This document shows positions 18,036-27,544 of a stretch of 64,000 nt of DNA, piece after piece. The notes under the pieces were generated by a model. That model was given only the letters and a program-made list of their open reading frames with translations, was not told the DNA's origin and ran no database searches. Positions within the stretch are counted from its first letter, which is position 1. The number at the start of each line of letters is the position of its first letter. A program made the translations under genes and the position numbers. The DNA comes from a bacterium (lineage in GTDB: Bacteria; Verrucomicrobiota; Verrucomicrobiia; Limisphaerales; J093). The stretch covers positions 1 through 64,000 of the forward strand of contig JAJXZJ010000035.1 of NCBI GenBank assembly GCA_021780105.1, read 5' to 3'.

Positions 18036-19919
18036 ATGCTCCCCACCGAACAACTGAAGATCGTCATCGTCGGCCACGTGGACCACGGCAAGTCCACCTT
18101 CGTCGGCCGGCTGTTTCACGACACCGGATCGCTGCCGGAGGGCAAGCTGGAGCAGCTCCAGCGGATTGCCGAGCGGCGCGGCGTGCCGTTCGAGTGGGCC
18201 AATCTGATGGACGCGCTGCAAAGCGAGCGCGACCAGAACATCACGATTGACACCGCGCAAATCTGGTTCCACACGCCCAAACGCCAATACGTCATCATTG
18301 ACGCGCCAGGCCACAAGGAGTTCCTGAAGAACATGGTCACCGGCGCCGCCAACGCCGAGGCCGCGCTGCTGCTCATTGACGCCCACGAAGGCGTGCAGGA
18401 AAACTCCCGCCGCCACGGCTACCTGCTCAATCTGCTCGGCATCCGCCAGATCGCCGTGCTCGTGAACAAGATGGACCTGGCCGACTATTCCCAGGCGCGC
18501 TTCGACGCCGTGGAAACCGAATACCGCGCCTGGCTCAAAACCATCGGCGTCGAGCCGAAGGTGTTCATCCCGATCGCCGCCAAGCACGGCGACAACATCG
18601 CGTCACCCAGCCCGAACACGCCGTGGTGGACCGGTCCGACGGTGGTCCAGACGCTCGACGAATTCCGCGTCGCCGAGCCGCCGAAAGACCAGCCGTTGCG
18701 CTTCCCGATTCAGGATGTTTATCGGTTTGATGAGCGCCGCATCCTGGGTGGGCGCGTGGAAAGCGGTCGAATCCGTGTGGGCGACCGGCTCGTCTTTTCG
18801 CCGGGCAACAAGACGAGCACGGTGAAAACGATCGAACGCTGGAACGCGCCTTCACACGACGAGGCCCTGGCCGGCGAGAGCATTGGCATCACGCTCACCG
18901 AGCAGGTGTTCGTCGAACGTGGCGCGGTGTCCGCGCGGGAAACGGAGCCGCCCTACGAACTGAGCCGTTTCCAGGCCCGCGTCTTCTGGCTCGGCAAACA
19001 GCCGTTTCGCAAAGGCCGGCGCTACCGCCTCAAGCTTGCGACGCAGGAGGCCGATTGCGAAATCGAGAGCATCGAGAAGGTCATTGACGCTTCCACGCTG
19101 GCTGCGGTCCAGCGCGCGAACGGCGAAATTTACGTCGCCCGGCATGAGGTCGCCGAGCTGACGCTCCGGACGAGGAAACCCGTCGCGTTCGACGCCATCA
19201 GCGAGATTGTCCCCACCGGCCGTTTCGTGATCGTGGACGGCTTTGACGTCGCGGGCGGCGGCATCATCCCCGCCGCGGATTATCCCCGGCGCACCGTCGG
19301 CGGCGACCAGAAGAGCGAAAACATTTTCTGGAGCCACGGCAAGGTGACGCACGATCACCGCGCCCGCCGCAACGGCCATCCCGGCTGCGTGATCTGGCTC
19401 ACCGGCCTCTCCGGCGCCGGCAAAAGCACCATCGCCACTGAACTGGAGCGCGAGCTGTTCAACCTCGGCAAACACGCCTACGTGCTCGATGGCGACAATG
19501 TCCGGCACGGGCTGAACTCCGATCTCGGCTTCTCGCCGCGCGACCGCAAGGAGAACATCCGGCGCGTCGGCGAGGTCGCGAAACTCTTCGCCGACGCCGG
19601 CGTCATTTGCATCACGGCGTTCATCTCGCCCTACCAGGAAAACCGCGATCTGGTCCGCGAGATGTTGCCGCCTGGCCGGTTCATCGAGGTTTTCGTGAAC
19701 GCGCCGCTCGCGGTTTGCGAGCAGCGCGACGTGAAGGGGCTTTACGCGCGGAGCCGGGCCAACGAGGTGAAGGAGTTCACCGGCGTCTCCGCGCCTTACG
19801 AGCCGCCGCTGGCGCCGGAAGTGGAACTGCGCACCGATCAGTTGCGCGTGGCCGAGTGTGTCACCCGGATCCTTGACCACCTGCACCTGCACGATCTGGA
19901 CACCGAAGTGATGATCTGA
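18036..19919 (+). CDS. cysNC: bifunctional ATP sulfurylase GTPase / APS kinase
   Basis: A fusion of CysN, the regulatory GTPase of ATP sulfurylase, with CysC, the APS kinase that makes PAPS. The N-terminal EF-Tu-like domain has GHVDHGKS (residues 13-20), [12 protein letters not shown] and NKMDL. The C-terminal domain begins near residue 448 with the Walker A loop GLSGAGKST (about 456-464), then [10 protein letters not shown]. At 627 residues it has the length usual for the fusion. The upstream cysH appears to be of the APS-using type, so the kinase may serve PAPS for sulfotransfer rather than assimilation. The gene ends 3 bp before the siroheme gene. Confidence 0.95.
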   Translation: MLPTEQLKIVIVGHVDHGKSTFVGRLFHDTGSLPEGKLEQLQRIAERRGVPFEWANLMDALQSERDQNITIDTAQIWFHTPKRQYVIIDAPGHKEFLKNMVTGAANAEAALLLIDAHEGVQENSRRHGYLLNLLGIRQIAVLVNKMDLADYSQARFDAVETEYRAWLKTIGVEPKVFIPIAAKHGDNIASPSPNTPWWTGPTVVQTLDEFRVAEPPKDQPLRFPIQDVYRFDERRILGGRVESGRIRVGDRLVFSPGNKTSTVKTIERWNAPSHDEALAGESIGITLTEQVFVERGAVSARETEPPYELSRFQARVFWLGKQPFRKGRRYRLKLATQEADCEIESIEKVIDASTLAAVQRANGEIYVARHEVAELTLRTRKPVAFDAISEIVPTGRFVIVDGFDVAGGGIIPAADYPRRTVGGDQKSENIFWSHGKVTHDHRARRNGHPGCVIWLTGLSGAGKSTIATELERELFNLGKHAYVLDGDNVRHGLNSDLGFSPRDRKENIRRVGEVAKLFADAGVICITAFISPYQENRDLVREMLPPGRFIEVFVNAPLAVCEQRDVKGLYARSRANEVKEFTGVSAPYEPPLAPEVELRTDQLRVAECVTRILDHLHLHDLDTEVMI

Positions 19920-19922
19920 GGC

Positions 19923-21485
19923 ATGACCAGCGTCGGCGAGGTCCATCTGGTGGGCGCCGGGCCGGGCGATCCGGACCTGCTTACCTTGCGCGGTGTGGAA
20001 GTGCTTCGCCGCGCCGACGTGGTGATCTACGACGGACTTGTCAGCGCGGAATTGTTGCGCCACGCGCCCGCCGCGGCGGAAATCGTTTTCGGCGGCAAAC
20101 ACGACCGCAGCCGGTGCGTCGCGCAGGACGAGCTGAACACGCTGTTGCTCGCCAAGGCGCGCGCCGGCCAACGCGTCGTCCGCCTCAAAGGCGGCGATCC
20201 GTATCTCTTTGGTCGCGGCGGCGAAGAGGCGGCGGCGCTCGCGGCGGCGGGAATTCCCTTTGAAGTGGTGCCCGGCGTGTCGTCCCTCCAGGCCGTGCCG
20301 GCGTGCGCGGGCATCCCGCTGACGCATCGCGAACTCGCTTCGAGTGTCACCGTCGTCACCGGACACGAACCGCCCGCGTCGCCCGCCGGCAAATTGGACT
20401 GGGCGCAACTGGCCCGCGCCGACGGCACGCTGGTGGTGCTGATGGGCCTGCGCAATCTCCGTGCCATCGCCGCCACGTTGATTGCCCACGGCCGCCCGCC
20501 GGACACGCCCGCCGCCGTCATCAGCCGGGGCACGACCGGCCGGCAGCGCACTCTCGCCGGCACGCTGGCGAGCATCGCTGACCGGGTGGAACGCGCGTCG
20601 CTGCCCGCGCCCGCGGTGATCGTGGTTGGCAGCGTCGTGAACCTTCGCGCCGACCTCAACTGGTTTGAATCCCGTCCGTTGTTCGGCCGGCGCGTCGTCG
20701 TCACCCAACGATCGGACCTGGCTGCGCCGGTGGTCGCCCGCCTGCGCGAACTCGGCGCCGACGTGCTGGCCATCCCCGTCACGCGCTGGGGACCGCCGGC
20801 GGACGGGCCGCGGTTGGACGCAGCGGTCGCCGGCGCGAGCAGTTTTGACTGGATTCTCTTCAGCCACCCGTTCGCCGTGGACCGTTTCCTCGCGCGGCTC
20901 GTGGAGACGCGCGGCGATCTGCGGGCGCTCGGCGGCGCTCGGCTGGGCGCTTACGGACCCGCAACGGGCGAACGGCTGCGCGCCTGGCACCTGTGCCCCG
21001 CGGCGGTGGCGGCCGACCACAAAACGCCGCTCATTCTGGACGCCGTCACGCGCTGCGGCGCGGTGCGCGGGCAACGTTTCCTCATCGTGCGCGGGGACAC
21101 CGCGCTGGAGCAGGTGCCGGAAGCGTTGACAGAACTTGGCGCAATCGTGGAGGTCGTGGCCGGCTTCGGTGTGGAACCGGAAACCGGCGCGGGCGCCGCG
21201 GGCGCCGATCTTATGGAACACGGCGCCGACTGGATCGTCTTCGCCAGCGGCCTGGCCATCGAGCATTTCCACGCGCGGTTTGACCTGCGCTCACTGCTGG
21301 CACGTTTTCCCTCAACGCGGCTGGCCATAACCACCGTCACCATCCAATGGGCGCTGGACGAGCTGGGTTTGGAACCGGCGGTCGTCACCATGCCGAGCGA
21401 TCTTGAAGGTTTGGTGGACGCCATCATTCAAACCGCACCTGCGGTGAAAACAGGCGCGGCGCGAAACGAGAGTGCAATCGCGTGA
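19923..21485 (+). CDS. cobA-hemD: uroporphyrinogen-III methyltransferase / uroporphyrinogen-III synthase fusion
   Basis: A 520-residue fusion. Residues 1 to about 245 are SUMT/CobA, with VGAGPGDPDLLTLRG, LKGGDPYLFGRGGEE and the PGVSS...AGIPLTHR block that binds SAM. Residues from about 255 form HemD, beginning GRRVVVTQ and continuing through two alpha/beta subdomains to the C-terminus. The pair converts hydroxymethylbilane to precorrin-2, the precursor of siroheme. Position at the end of the sulfur operon, 3 bp after cysNC, suggests that it feeds siroheme to the CysI encoded upstream. A CysG-type dehydrogenase/ferrochelatase is not present here. Confidence 0.93.
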   Translation: MTSVGEVHLVGAGPGDPDLLTLRGVEVLRRADVVIYDGLVSAELLRHAPAAAEIVFGGKHDRSRCVAQDELNTLLLAKARAGQRVVRLKGGDPYLFGRGGEEAAALAAAGIPFEVVPGVSSLQAVPACAGIPLTHRELASSVTVVTGHEPPASPAGKLDWAQLARADGTLVVLMGLRNLRAIAATLIAHGRPPDTPAAVISRGTTGRQRTLAGTLASIADRVERASLPAPAVIVVGSVVNLRADLNWFESRPLFGRRVVVTQRSDLAAPVVARLRELGADVLAIPVTRWGPPADGPRLDAAVAGASSFDWILFSHPFAVDRFLARLVETRGDLRALGGARLGAYGPATGERLRAWHLCPAAVAADHKTPLILDAVTRCGAVRGQRFLIVRGDTALEQVPEALTELGAIVEVVAGFGVEPETGAGAAGADLMEHGADWIVFASGLAIEHFHARFDLRSLLARFPSTRLAITTVTIQWALDELGLEPAVVTMPSDLEGLVDAIIQTAPAVKTGAARNESAIA

Positions 21486-21505
21486 GCGCGGCGCTGGCCG
21501 GCGAA

Positions 21506-22978
21506 TCAGGCTGTCGCGCCGTCGGGACGCAGCGCGCGCTCCAGCCGCCGCCACAAATCTTCCGGGTCTTCCAAGCCCACGGAAATCCGCAGCAGGTTTC
21601 GCGGCACGCCGCAGCTTTCCGCCCACGCCAGCTCGGTGTAATGCGCCAGCAGCGTGAACGGGCAGGCCAGCGTGAACACCGTTCCCAGGCTGGGTCCCTT
21701 GCAGAACGCGAGCCGGTCGTAGATTTCAGGCGACCGGGTTTCGGCGTGTTTCGGCAGAAACGTGATGAGCGCGCTCCAGCCGCCTTCGGGCCGGCGCACC
21801 GCGTCGTAGGCCTCGGCGTTCACCCACTTCGGAAACCAGACGGCTTCCACCGCCGGATGGGCGCGCAGGCGCTCGGCGAGGCGCAGGCCGCTGGTGTTGT
21901 GCCGGCGCATCCGCTCCGGGAAACCGCGGGCCTGGGCGTCCAGCACCGCGGCGTCCGCGCCCCAGAGCAGTTCCTCGTGTTGGCGGCGGACGAGCGCCTT
22001 CAACTCGCCATAGAACGGCGACCGCGGGTTGCAGATCACCGCGCCGCCCATCGCGTCCCCGGTGCCGACGAGGAACTTGGTGAGGCTGGTCGCGATCAAA
22101 TCCGCGTGGCCGCCGAGGTCCACGTTGAACGGCGTGGCCACCACGTCGTCCGCCACCAGCGGCACGCGTTGTGCGCGGAGCAGCGGCGTGATGCGGCGCA
22201 AATCCGCCGAGCCAAGCAGCGGGTTGCCGGGAATTTCGGCGAAACACGCCGCCAGCGGTTGCCGCGCCAGCAACGCCGGCAGTTCCTCCGGAACGCGCTC
22301 CAGGTCGTGCAGTAAAATCCCGCCGTCGCCGAACTTTTGCTGCAGCTTCAGCGTGTCCACATACGGGAAACCGAACTGCGCGGTGGGCCGGCCGGGGGCG
22401 CGCTCGCGCACCGCCTCCAGCGCGGCGAAGTGCGCGGCCATGCCGGTGGTGGCCAGAAACACGTCGTCCTCGCCGCAATCGTAAAGCGCCGCGAGCTGCC
22501 GGCGCAGGGAACGTTGAGCCGCCGGGGTTTCCGCCTCGTTTCCGCCGCCGGCGAGAAACGCCTCCGCCCGGCGCGTGGAAAAAATCAGGCCGGTGTGTTG
22601 CCAGAAGGCGCGCAAGGCTGCCTGGCCCGCCGGCGCGGTCACGACGCCGGCCATGCCGTCGCGCGTGACCACGGCCGCCGGTTCGCCGCGGCCGCGGACG
22701 AATGCCGCGGCCCGCTCCGCCACGCGAATCGAGGGAAACGGCAGGCACGGCTGGCCGTCGCCGAGCCGTTGCGCCACGGTTTGCACCAGCGGGTGGATCA
22801 CGAAACGCGGATAGCCGCTGGCCAGCCGGTTCAGGACCGCCGGGGATTTCTCTTCATAGCCCACCACGTCCTGCCACCGTGGCAGCGCCATCGAAACCGC
22901 GTGGGGGGAATCCGGCATCGGCCGGCCGACATCCGCCGCCCGCCACGGCGGCTGATGAAGCAAATCAACCGAACTCAT
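21506..22978 (-). CDS. cystathionine gamma-synthase-like PLP enzyme
   Basis: A 490-residue member of the Cys/Met metabolism PLP family. The PLP lysine is K301 in TSLTKFLVGTGD, and the phosphate/ring-binding aspartate lies in DDVVATPFN. It is about 100 residues longer than E. coli MetB, with an extended N-terminus (WQDVVGYEEKSP... VIHPLV) reminiscent of the fungal type of cystathionine gamma-synthase. The start at 22978 overlaps the mazG stop by 4 bases (ATGA), and the frame upstream of it lies within mazG. It converges on cobA-hemD with a 20-bp gap. Methionine synthesis via cystathionine or direct sulfhydrylation is likely; the exact substrate is not certain. Confidence 0.82.
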   Translation of the reverse strand: MSSVDLLHQPPWRAADVGRPMPDSPHAVSMALPRWQDVVGYEEKSPAVLNRLASGYPRFVIHPLVQTVAQRLGDGQPCLPFPSIRVAERAAAFVRGRGEPAAVVTRDGMAGVVTAPAGQAALRAFWQHTGLIFSTRRAEAFLAGGGNEAETPAAQRSLRRQLAALYDCGEDDVFLATTGMAAHFAALEAVRERAPGRPTAQFGFPYVDTLKLQQKFGDGGILLHDLERVPEELPALLARQPLAACFAEIPGNPLLGSADLRRITPLLRAQRVPLVADDVVATPFNVDLGGHADLIATSLTKFLVGTGDAMGGAVICNPRSPFYGELKALVRRQHEELLWGADAAVLDAQARGFPERMRRHNTSGLRLAERLRAHPAVEAVWFPKWVNAEAYDAVRRPEGGWSALITFLPKHAETRSPEIYDRLAFCKGPSLGTVFTLACPFTLLAHYTELAWAESCGVPRNLLRISVGLEDPEDLWRRLERALRPDGATA

Positions 22979-23655
22979 TTCGCGACTTTCGCACGTTTTC
23001 GCTCCGCCCGCCGCCATTTATTTTCCGCGCGCCGGACTTCCTGCCGCAGGAGTTCCTCGGCCGACCAGCCTTTCTCCTGGCAGACCTGTGCCAGGGCGAA
23101 CAACGTCGCCGCGAGTTCGCGCTTCGCCGCCGCGCCATGGCCCGGCCGTTGATCGCCCGGCACCGGCGTGGCCAGCCCGGCCTTGACCGCCTTCTTGACC
23201 AGTTTTTGTGCCCGCAGCAGCGCCGGCAGGTGGCGCGGGATGCCGTCGAGCGCCGAGTCCCGCTGGTGCCGCGTGCCGTGCTTTTCCGCCTTCTTCAGCC
23301 GGTCCCACTGCTCCCACACGGCGGCGACCGTCCGCGTCCGGGCGTCGCCGAACACGTGCGGATGGCGGTGAATCAGTTTGTCCGCGATGCGGCGTGCCAC
23401 GCGCTCGAAATCGAACGCGCCCCGTTCCTGCGCGAGCTGGCAGTGGAAAACCACCTGCAGCAGCAGGTCGCCCAGCTCCTCCTCCAGTTCGACATCGTCG
23501 CCCGCCTCGATGGCGTCAATCATTTCATAGACTTCCTCGACCGCGTGGAAGCGGATCGAGGCGTGCGTTTGCTGGCGGTCCCACGGGCAGCCGTCCGGGG
23601 CGCGCAGCCGCGCCATGATGGCGAGCAGGTCGTTGATCGCGGGCACCTTTTTCAT
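22975..23655 (-). CDS. mazG: MazG-type nucleoside triphosphate pyrophosphohydrolase
   Basis: Hydrolyses NTPs to NMP and pyrophosphate, acting as house-cleaning or stringency control. The 226-residue protein has the signature DGCPWDRQQTH followed by the metal-binding helices with E40, E41 and E44 (EEVYEMIDA) and E60 and D63 (EEELGDLLLQVVFH). One catalytic domain is complete; the second, as in E. coli MazG, is partly recognisable in the RIADKLIHRHPHVFGDA-type region. It lies between proB (5-bp gap) and the PLP gene (4-base overlap), so the three probably form one transcript. Confidence 0.93.
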   Translation of the reverse strand: MKKVPAINDLLAIMARLRAPDGCPWDRQQTHASIRFHAVEEVYEMIDAIEAGDDVELEEELGDLLLQVVFHCQLAQERGAFDFERVARRIADKLIHRHPHVFGDARTRTVAAVWEQWDRLKKAEKHGTRHQRDSALDGIPRHLPALLRAQKLVKKAVKAGLATPVPGDQRPGHGAAAKRELAATLFALAQVCQEKGWSAEELLRQEVRRAENKWRRAERKRAKVAK

Positions 23656-23660
23656 GGGGT

Positions 23661-24737
23661 TCAGAGGATGACCAGATTGTCGCGGTGGATCAGTTCGGTC
23701 GGCGGCAGCCGTCGTTGCCGGATGGCCTCGGCGCGAAAGGCCACAATGCCGCGCGCGAACTCGACGCCGTCCTGATCACAAATGCGCACGACGTCGCCGC
23801 CGGCGAAATCGCCCTCGCACCGTTTGATGCCGACCGGCAGCAGGCTTTTGTTGTTTTCACGCAGGGCGCTTTTGGCGCCGTCGTCCACGATCAGCGTGCC
23901 TTTCGGGTGGTGGAAAAACGCGATCCAGCGTTTGCGGCCCTTGAGCTTGTTCGCGCGGGGCACGAACACCGTGCCTTCTTCTTCGCCGGCGGCCACGCGC
24001 GCCAGCACGCCGGGTTTGCGGCCGGAAGCGATCACCGTCGGAATCCCGGCGCGCGTCGCGATGCGTGCGGCCTCGATCTTCGTCACCATGCCGCCGACGG
24101 CCGTGGGGCTGTCCGTGCCGCCGGCGAGCTTCTCGATGGTTTCGTCAATCCGCTCCACCGTCGGCACCAGCCGCGCCTGCGGCGTGCCGTGGCCGGCGAT
24201 CACGCCGTCCACCGACGTGAGAATCACCAGCAGGTCCGCCGGCAGCAGGCACGCCACCAGCGCGGAGAGCCGGTCGTTATCGCCGAAGCGAAGCTCGGTC
24301 ACGGAAACGGCGTCGTTTTCGTTGATGATTGGCACCACCCCGCGGCGCAGGAGGGTGACGAGCGTGTTGCGGGCGTTGAGGTGGCGGTCGTGATGTTCGA
24401 GGTCGTCGTGCGTCAACAGCACCTGGGCGACGTCCAGGCCGGACTTCGCGAACAACCGTTCGTAGGTGGCCATCAGGCGCGACTGGCCGACGGCGGCGCA
24501 CGCCTGCAATTCGTCCAGGTTCGTCGGCCGTTTCGCAAATCCCAGCACGCCCATGCCGGCGCCCACCGCGCCCGAGGACACGAGCACGATTTCCTGGCCG
24601 GCCCGGCGGCGTTCCACGACCTGCCCCACCAATTGTTCCATCTGCGCCAGGTCCGGCTGTTTCCGACTGTCCGTCAGAATGCCGGTGCCGAGCTTGACCA
24701 CGAGGCGGCTGACATCCTTCAAAATCGCACGACGCAT
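23661..24737 (-). CDS. proB: glutamate 5-kinase
   Basis: First step of proline synthesis: ATP-dependent phosphorylation of glutamate. The 358-residue protein has the amino-acid-kinase fold starting RLVVKLGTGILTD, VLVSSGAVGAG, the NENDAVS loop and the GTDSPTAVGGMVTKIEAA nucleotide-binding segment. A C-terminal PUA domain starts near residue 265. I chose ATG 24737; the upstream extension to 24938 is low-complexity. The gene begins the proB-mazG-PLP run. A proA gene is not in the window. Confidence 0.95.
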   Translation of the reverse strand: MRRAILKDVSRLVVKLGTGILTDSRKQPDLAQMEQLVGQVVERRRAGQEIVLVSSGAVGAGMGVLGFAKRPTNLDELQACAAVGQSRLMATYERLFAKSGLDVAQVLLTHDDLEHHDRHLNARNTLVTLLRRGVVPIINENDAVSVTELRFGDNDRLSALVACLLPADLLVILTSVDGVIAGHGTPQARLVPTVERIDETIEKLAGGTDSPTAVGGMVTKIEAARIATRAGIPTVIASGRKPGVLARVAAGEEEGTVFVPRANKLKGRKRWIAFFHHPKGTLIVDDGAKSALRENNKSLLPVGIKRCEGDFAGGDVVRICDQDGVEFARGIVAFRAEAIRQRRLPPTELIHRDNLVIL

Positions 24738-24901
24738 GGCCGGCGATGTTACAACGTGAACCGCCGGTGTCGAGGGGCGATGCGCCGCTGGAGCGACGCG
24801 GCAAGGGTGGAGGCGCCGCGGCTGGCTGCCATGACGCCGAAGAGGAAACGCACGTCGTCGCGCCTGTGCCAGGCCGCTTGTCGGCGGGCACCGGAAGCGA
24901 A

Positions 24902-25795
24902 CTATCGCGCTGGGGCGCGACGGCGGGCGCGGCGCCACAGACCGAATCCGGTCAACAAACCCGCGGCGGCAAAACCGCCGGCGGCGGGTTCCGGGACCGT
25001 GGTGAACGTCACTGCCGTCACGTAGTCATCGCCCACCAGACCGGTGATGCCACCGGGCGGCTCGCTGGTGTTCGCAAAACCCGTTCCGCTGTTCTGGCGG
25101 CTGCTGAAGAAAACATCGGCCGTGTATTGGTGATCGGGGAGCAAGCTGGCGGCCGGAATCTGGAACGACGTGGTGGCCGCCGCCAGTCCGCCACTGTCCA
25201 CCACCGTGGCAAAGCTGGTGGCGTCATAAACCGAGAAGAACACGAGCGACTGGTCGGCTGCCGGGTTGGCCACCAGGGAATTCCACTGGAAGGTGAATGG
25301 CTGGGCCGGATCAACGGCCGTTTGAATGGAGTTGAAATTGGCGAACGCGGGGACGGACTGGACATACAAATGCGTCGCCGGCAGCGTGAGCGACCCCGTG
25401 TCGCTGCCCAGCGTCCCGCCCGTGATGCTGTAGTCATACGTGCCGCCGGGGAACGCGGCGTCCAGGTCGGCCAGCGAGCCGAAGGTGCCGCCCCCGGCGA
25501 ACACGTTGCCGTTGGGCGCTAGGTTCAACGGCGAGCCTGGCCCCGGATCGGTGACGGACGCCGATCCCACGTCGCCCGCTGCGGATTGGAAGACGCGCGC
25601 GGTGAAGAACCAGAAGGACGCGTCGGCGGGGGTGAAGGCCGGATTGGCGGTCGTCTGCTGGAAATCGCCGGTGCGGAAGGCGTCGAAATATTGAATGCCC
25701 GCGCGTGCGGCGGGTGCGAATCCGGTCGTCAGCAAAGCAAGGGTGGAGATGCCCGCCGCGCGGCGGGCCCGCAGGTGCGCCTGTCCCGAAGTCAT
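24902..25795 (-). CDS. PEP-CTERM sorted exoprotein
   Basis: A 297-residue secreted protein. The N-terminus is a signal peptide ending near APAARA, the middle is Thr/Ser/Gly-rich beta-type sequence of unknown fold, and the C-terminus is a clear PEP-CTERM tripartite tail: V-P-E-P, a hydrophobic helix, and a final RRARRR basic cluster. That tail is recognised and cleaved by an exosortase/archaeosortase-type system in Gram-negative bacteria with exopolysaccharide. The exosortase itself is not in this window. I chose ATG 25795 because the signal then begins properly; the frame is open to 25834. Confidence 0.85.
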   Translation of the reverse strand: MTSGQAHLRARRAAGISTLALLTTGFAPAARAGIQYFDAFRTGDFQQTTANPAFTPADASFWFFTARVFQSAAGDVGSASVTDPGPGSPLNLAPNGNVFAGGGTFGSLADLDAAFPGGTYDYSITGGTLGSDTGSLTLPATHLYVQSVPAFANFNSIQTAVDPAQPFTFQWNSLVANPAADQSLVFFSVYDATSFATVVDSGGLAAATTSFQIPAASLLPDHQYTADVFFSSRQNSGTGFANTSEPPGGITGLVGDDYVTAVTFTTVPEPAAGGFAAAGLLTGFGLWRRARRRAPAR

Positions 25796-25842
25796 GCGCA
25801 CACGCTCGCCCACCCTCGCAGCATCGTCAAGCAATTCTAACG

Positions 25843-25848
25843 ATTATA
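25843..25848 (-). promoter_or_regulatory. candidate -10 box for the PEP-CTERM gene
   Basis: A perfect TATAAT on the minus strand, 47 bp upstream of the chosen ATG, lies in a short AT-rich island within high-GC DNA. No good -35 is seen at the proper distance, so the assignment is tentative. The remaining intergenic bases up to 25972 show nothing else. Confidence 0.35.
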
Positions 25849-25972
25849 ATAAGCAAGACTTAAAGCAGGCGGCCGCCGGCCCACGAACGGGCGCCGGCGT
25901 GCGCCGGGCGGGGCTTTCGCGCACCGTTCAGCCGGTGTGCAGTCTCCCCGCCCGGAGTGGTGATCGTTGTGC

Positions 25973-27382
25973 TCAGCCGCGCGCCGGCGCGGATGGCGTT
26001 TGTCCGGCGAGTTCCTCGGCCGGATACGTCCAGATTTCTGCCAGCGTCGGGTGGTAATGCGGCGTCGCGGCGAACGCCGCCACCGTCAGCCGCGCCTGCA
26101 TCGCGACGACGACCTCATGAATCAACTCGCCGCCGAGCGGTCCCGCGCACGCGCCGCCGAGGATTTCTCCGGTGACCGGATCGCAGAGCAGTTTCACAAA
26201 GCCGTCCAGCGCCTCCATGATGAGCGATTTGCCGTGGTCGTTGAACGGGTAGCTCGCAGCAAGGAACGGCAGGCCCCGTGCCCGCGCCGCCTTGTCCGTC
26301 AACCCCACCACGGCCACCTGCGGTTCGGTGAACACCACCGCTGTCAGCAGGCGATAGTCCATCTGCCGCGGCGCGTCCGGATGGAGCGCGTTGTGGACGG
26401 TGGTTTCGCCCTGCTGGATGGCGATGTGGACGATCTCGTAAGGGCCGCAGCAATCGCCCGCCGCGAAGATGTGCGGCGCGCTGGTGCGTTGCGCGGCGTC
26501 CGTGACGATACGCCTGCCCTCGGTCTGCACACCGGCGCGTTCAAGCGCGAGGCCGGCGGTGTTGGGCGAACGGCCCAGCGCGAGCAAAATATCCTCCGCC
26601 TCGACGCGCACGGTCTGGCCGGCGTGCGCGAACTCGACGAATTTCCCGGCCGCGCACCGGCCGGCGTCGAGCAATTGCGTGCCGGTGAACACGCGCATTC
26701 CCTCGCGCCGCAGCGCGCCTTCGAGCGCCGCCGCCGCGTCGTCGTCAAAGTCGCGCAGAATATGCGCGCTGCGCTGGACGAGCGTGACCTCGGTGCCGAA
26801 GCGCGCCAGGAATTGCGCCAGTTCCACGGCCACCGGGCCGCCGCCGAGAACGATCAGCGACCGTGGCGGTCGCGGCAGCCGTAGCGCGTCGTCACTGGTC
26901 AGATAACCGGCTTCCGTCAGCGCCGGCAGCGGCGGTTCGGCCACGACCGATCCGGTGGCGATGACGAACTGCTTTGCCGTGAGCCGCCCGCCGGCCGCCA
27001 GTTCGAGAGTGTGGGGATCGGCGAAACGGGCGTGGTCGCGGATGAACGTGAAGCGGCCGTCGTTTAATTGCTTCACCCGGTAATCCGCGAAGTCGGCGAT
27101 CATCCGGTTCTTGCGGGCCAGGACGGCGTTCCAGTCAAAATCCACAATGCCGGCGCGCACGCCCCACGTGCCGCTCTGCCGCGCCAGGTGCAGCACCTCC
27201 GCCGCGTAAAGCAGCGCCTTGGTGGGCATGCAGCCACGCAGGATGCACAGTCCGCCCACGTCCCGCCCGCCTTCCACGACTGCCGTCCGCAAACCGGCGT
27301 CCGCGGCCGTCCGCGCCGCCGCGTAACCCGCGCTGCCGCCGCCGATGACCACCAGGTCGAACTCGCTTTGTGTCGCGCTCAT
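25973..27382 (-). CDS. FAD-dependent pyridine nucleotide-disulfide oxidoreductase
   Basis: A 469-residue flavoprotein of the lipoamide dehydrogenase / mercuric reductase class. It has the FAD-binding GGGSAGYAAA near residues 13-22, the redox-active disulfide LCILRGCMPTK, the NAD(P)-binding loop VLGGGPVAVELAQ, the second FAD motif FAAGDCCGP, and the C-terminal dimer region with the HYHPT-L-E histidine-containing segment. The CILRGC spacing (C-x4-C) is canonical. No 2-oxoacid dehydrogenase or mer genes are adjacent, so it is a stand-alone reductase of unknown partner. Confidence 0.9.
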   Translation of the reverse strand: MSATQSEFDLVVIGGGSAGYAAARTAADAGLRTAVVEGGRDVGGLCILRGCMPTKALLYAAEVLHLARQSGTWGVRAGIVDFDWNAVLARKNRMIADFADYRVKQLNDGRFTFIRDHARFADPHTLELAAGGRLTAKQFVIATGSVVAEPPLPALTEAGYLTSDDALRLPRPPRSLIVLGGGPVAVELAQFLARFGTEVTLVQRSAHILRDFDDDAAAALEGALRREGMRVFTGTQLLDAGRCAAGKFVEFAHAGQTVRVEAEDILLALGRSPNTAGLALERAGVQTEGRRIVTDAAQRTSAPHIFAAGDCCGPYEIVHIAIQQGETTVHNALHPDAPRQMDYRLLTAVVFTEPQVAVVGLTDKAARARGLPFLAASYPFNDHGKSLIMEALDGFVKLLCDPVTGEILGGACAGPLGGELIHEVVVAMQARLTVAAFAATPHYHPTLAEIWTYPAEELAGQTPSAPARG

Positions 27383-27544
27383 GCGGACTCAAATTGAAGG
27401 CGAATCCGCGCCACGCAAGGCGAAAGAGATGGAAGGACACAGGCCGTGGTCGCGAGCGCGGCCGGCTTTCCCAAACTTGATGCCTTTCGTGATTGCCGCT
27501 CAGGTCCGCTTGTCGCCCCGCCGGCATTCATGGATACTCGGCGA

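Noticed and set aside
18852-21272. An 806-codon minus-strand frame opposite cysNC and cobA-hemD
   Set aside because: It spans two unrelated, well-defined genes and has shadow-like composition with no domains.
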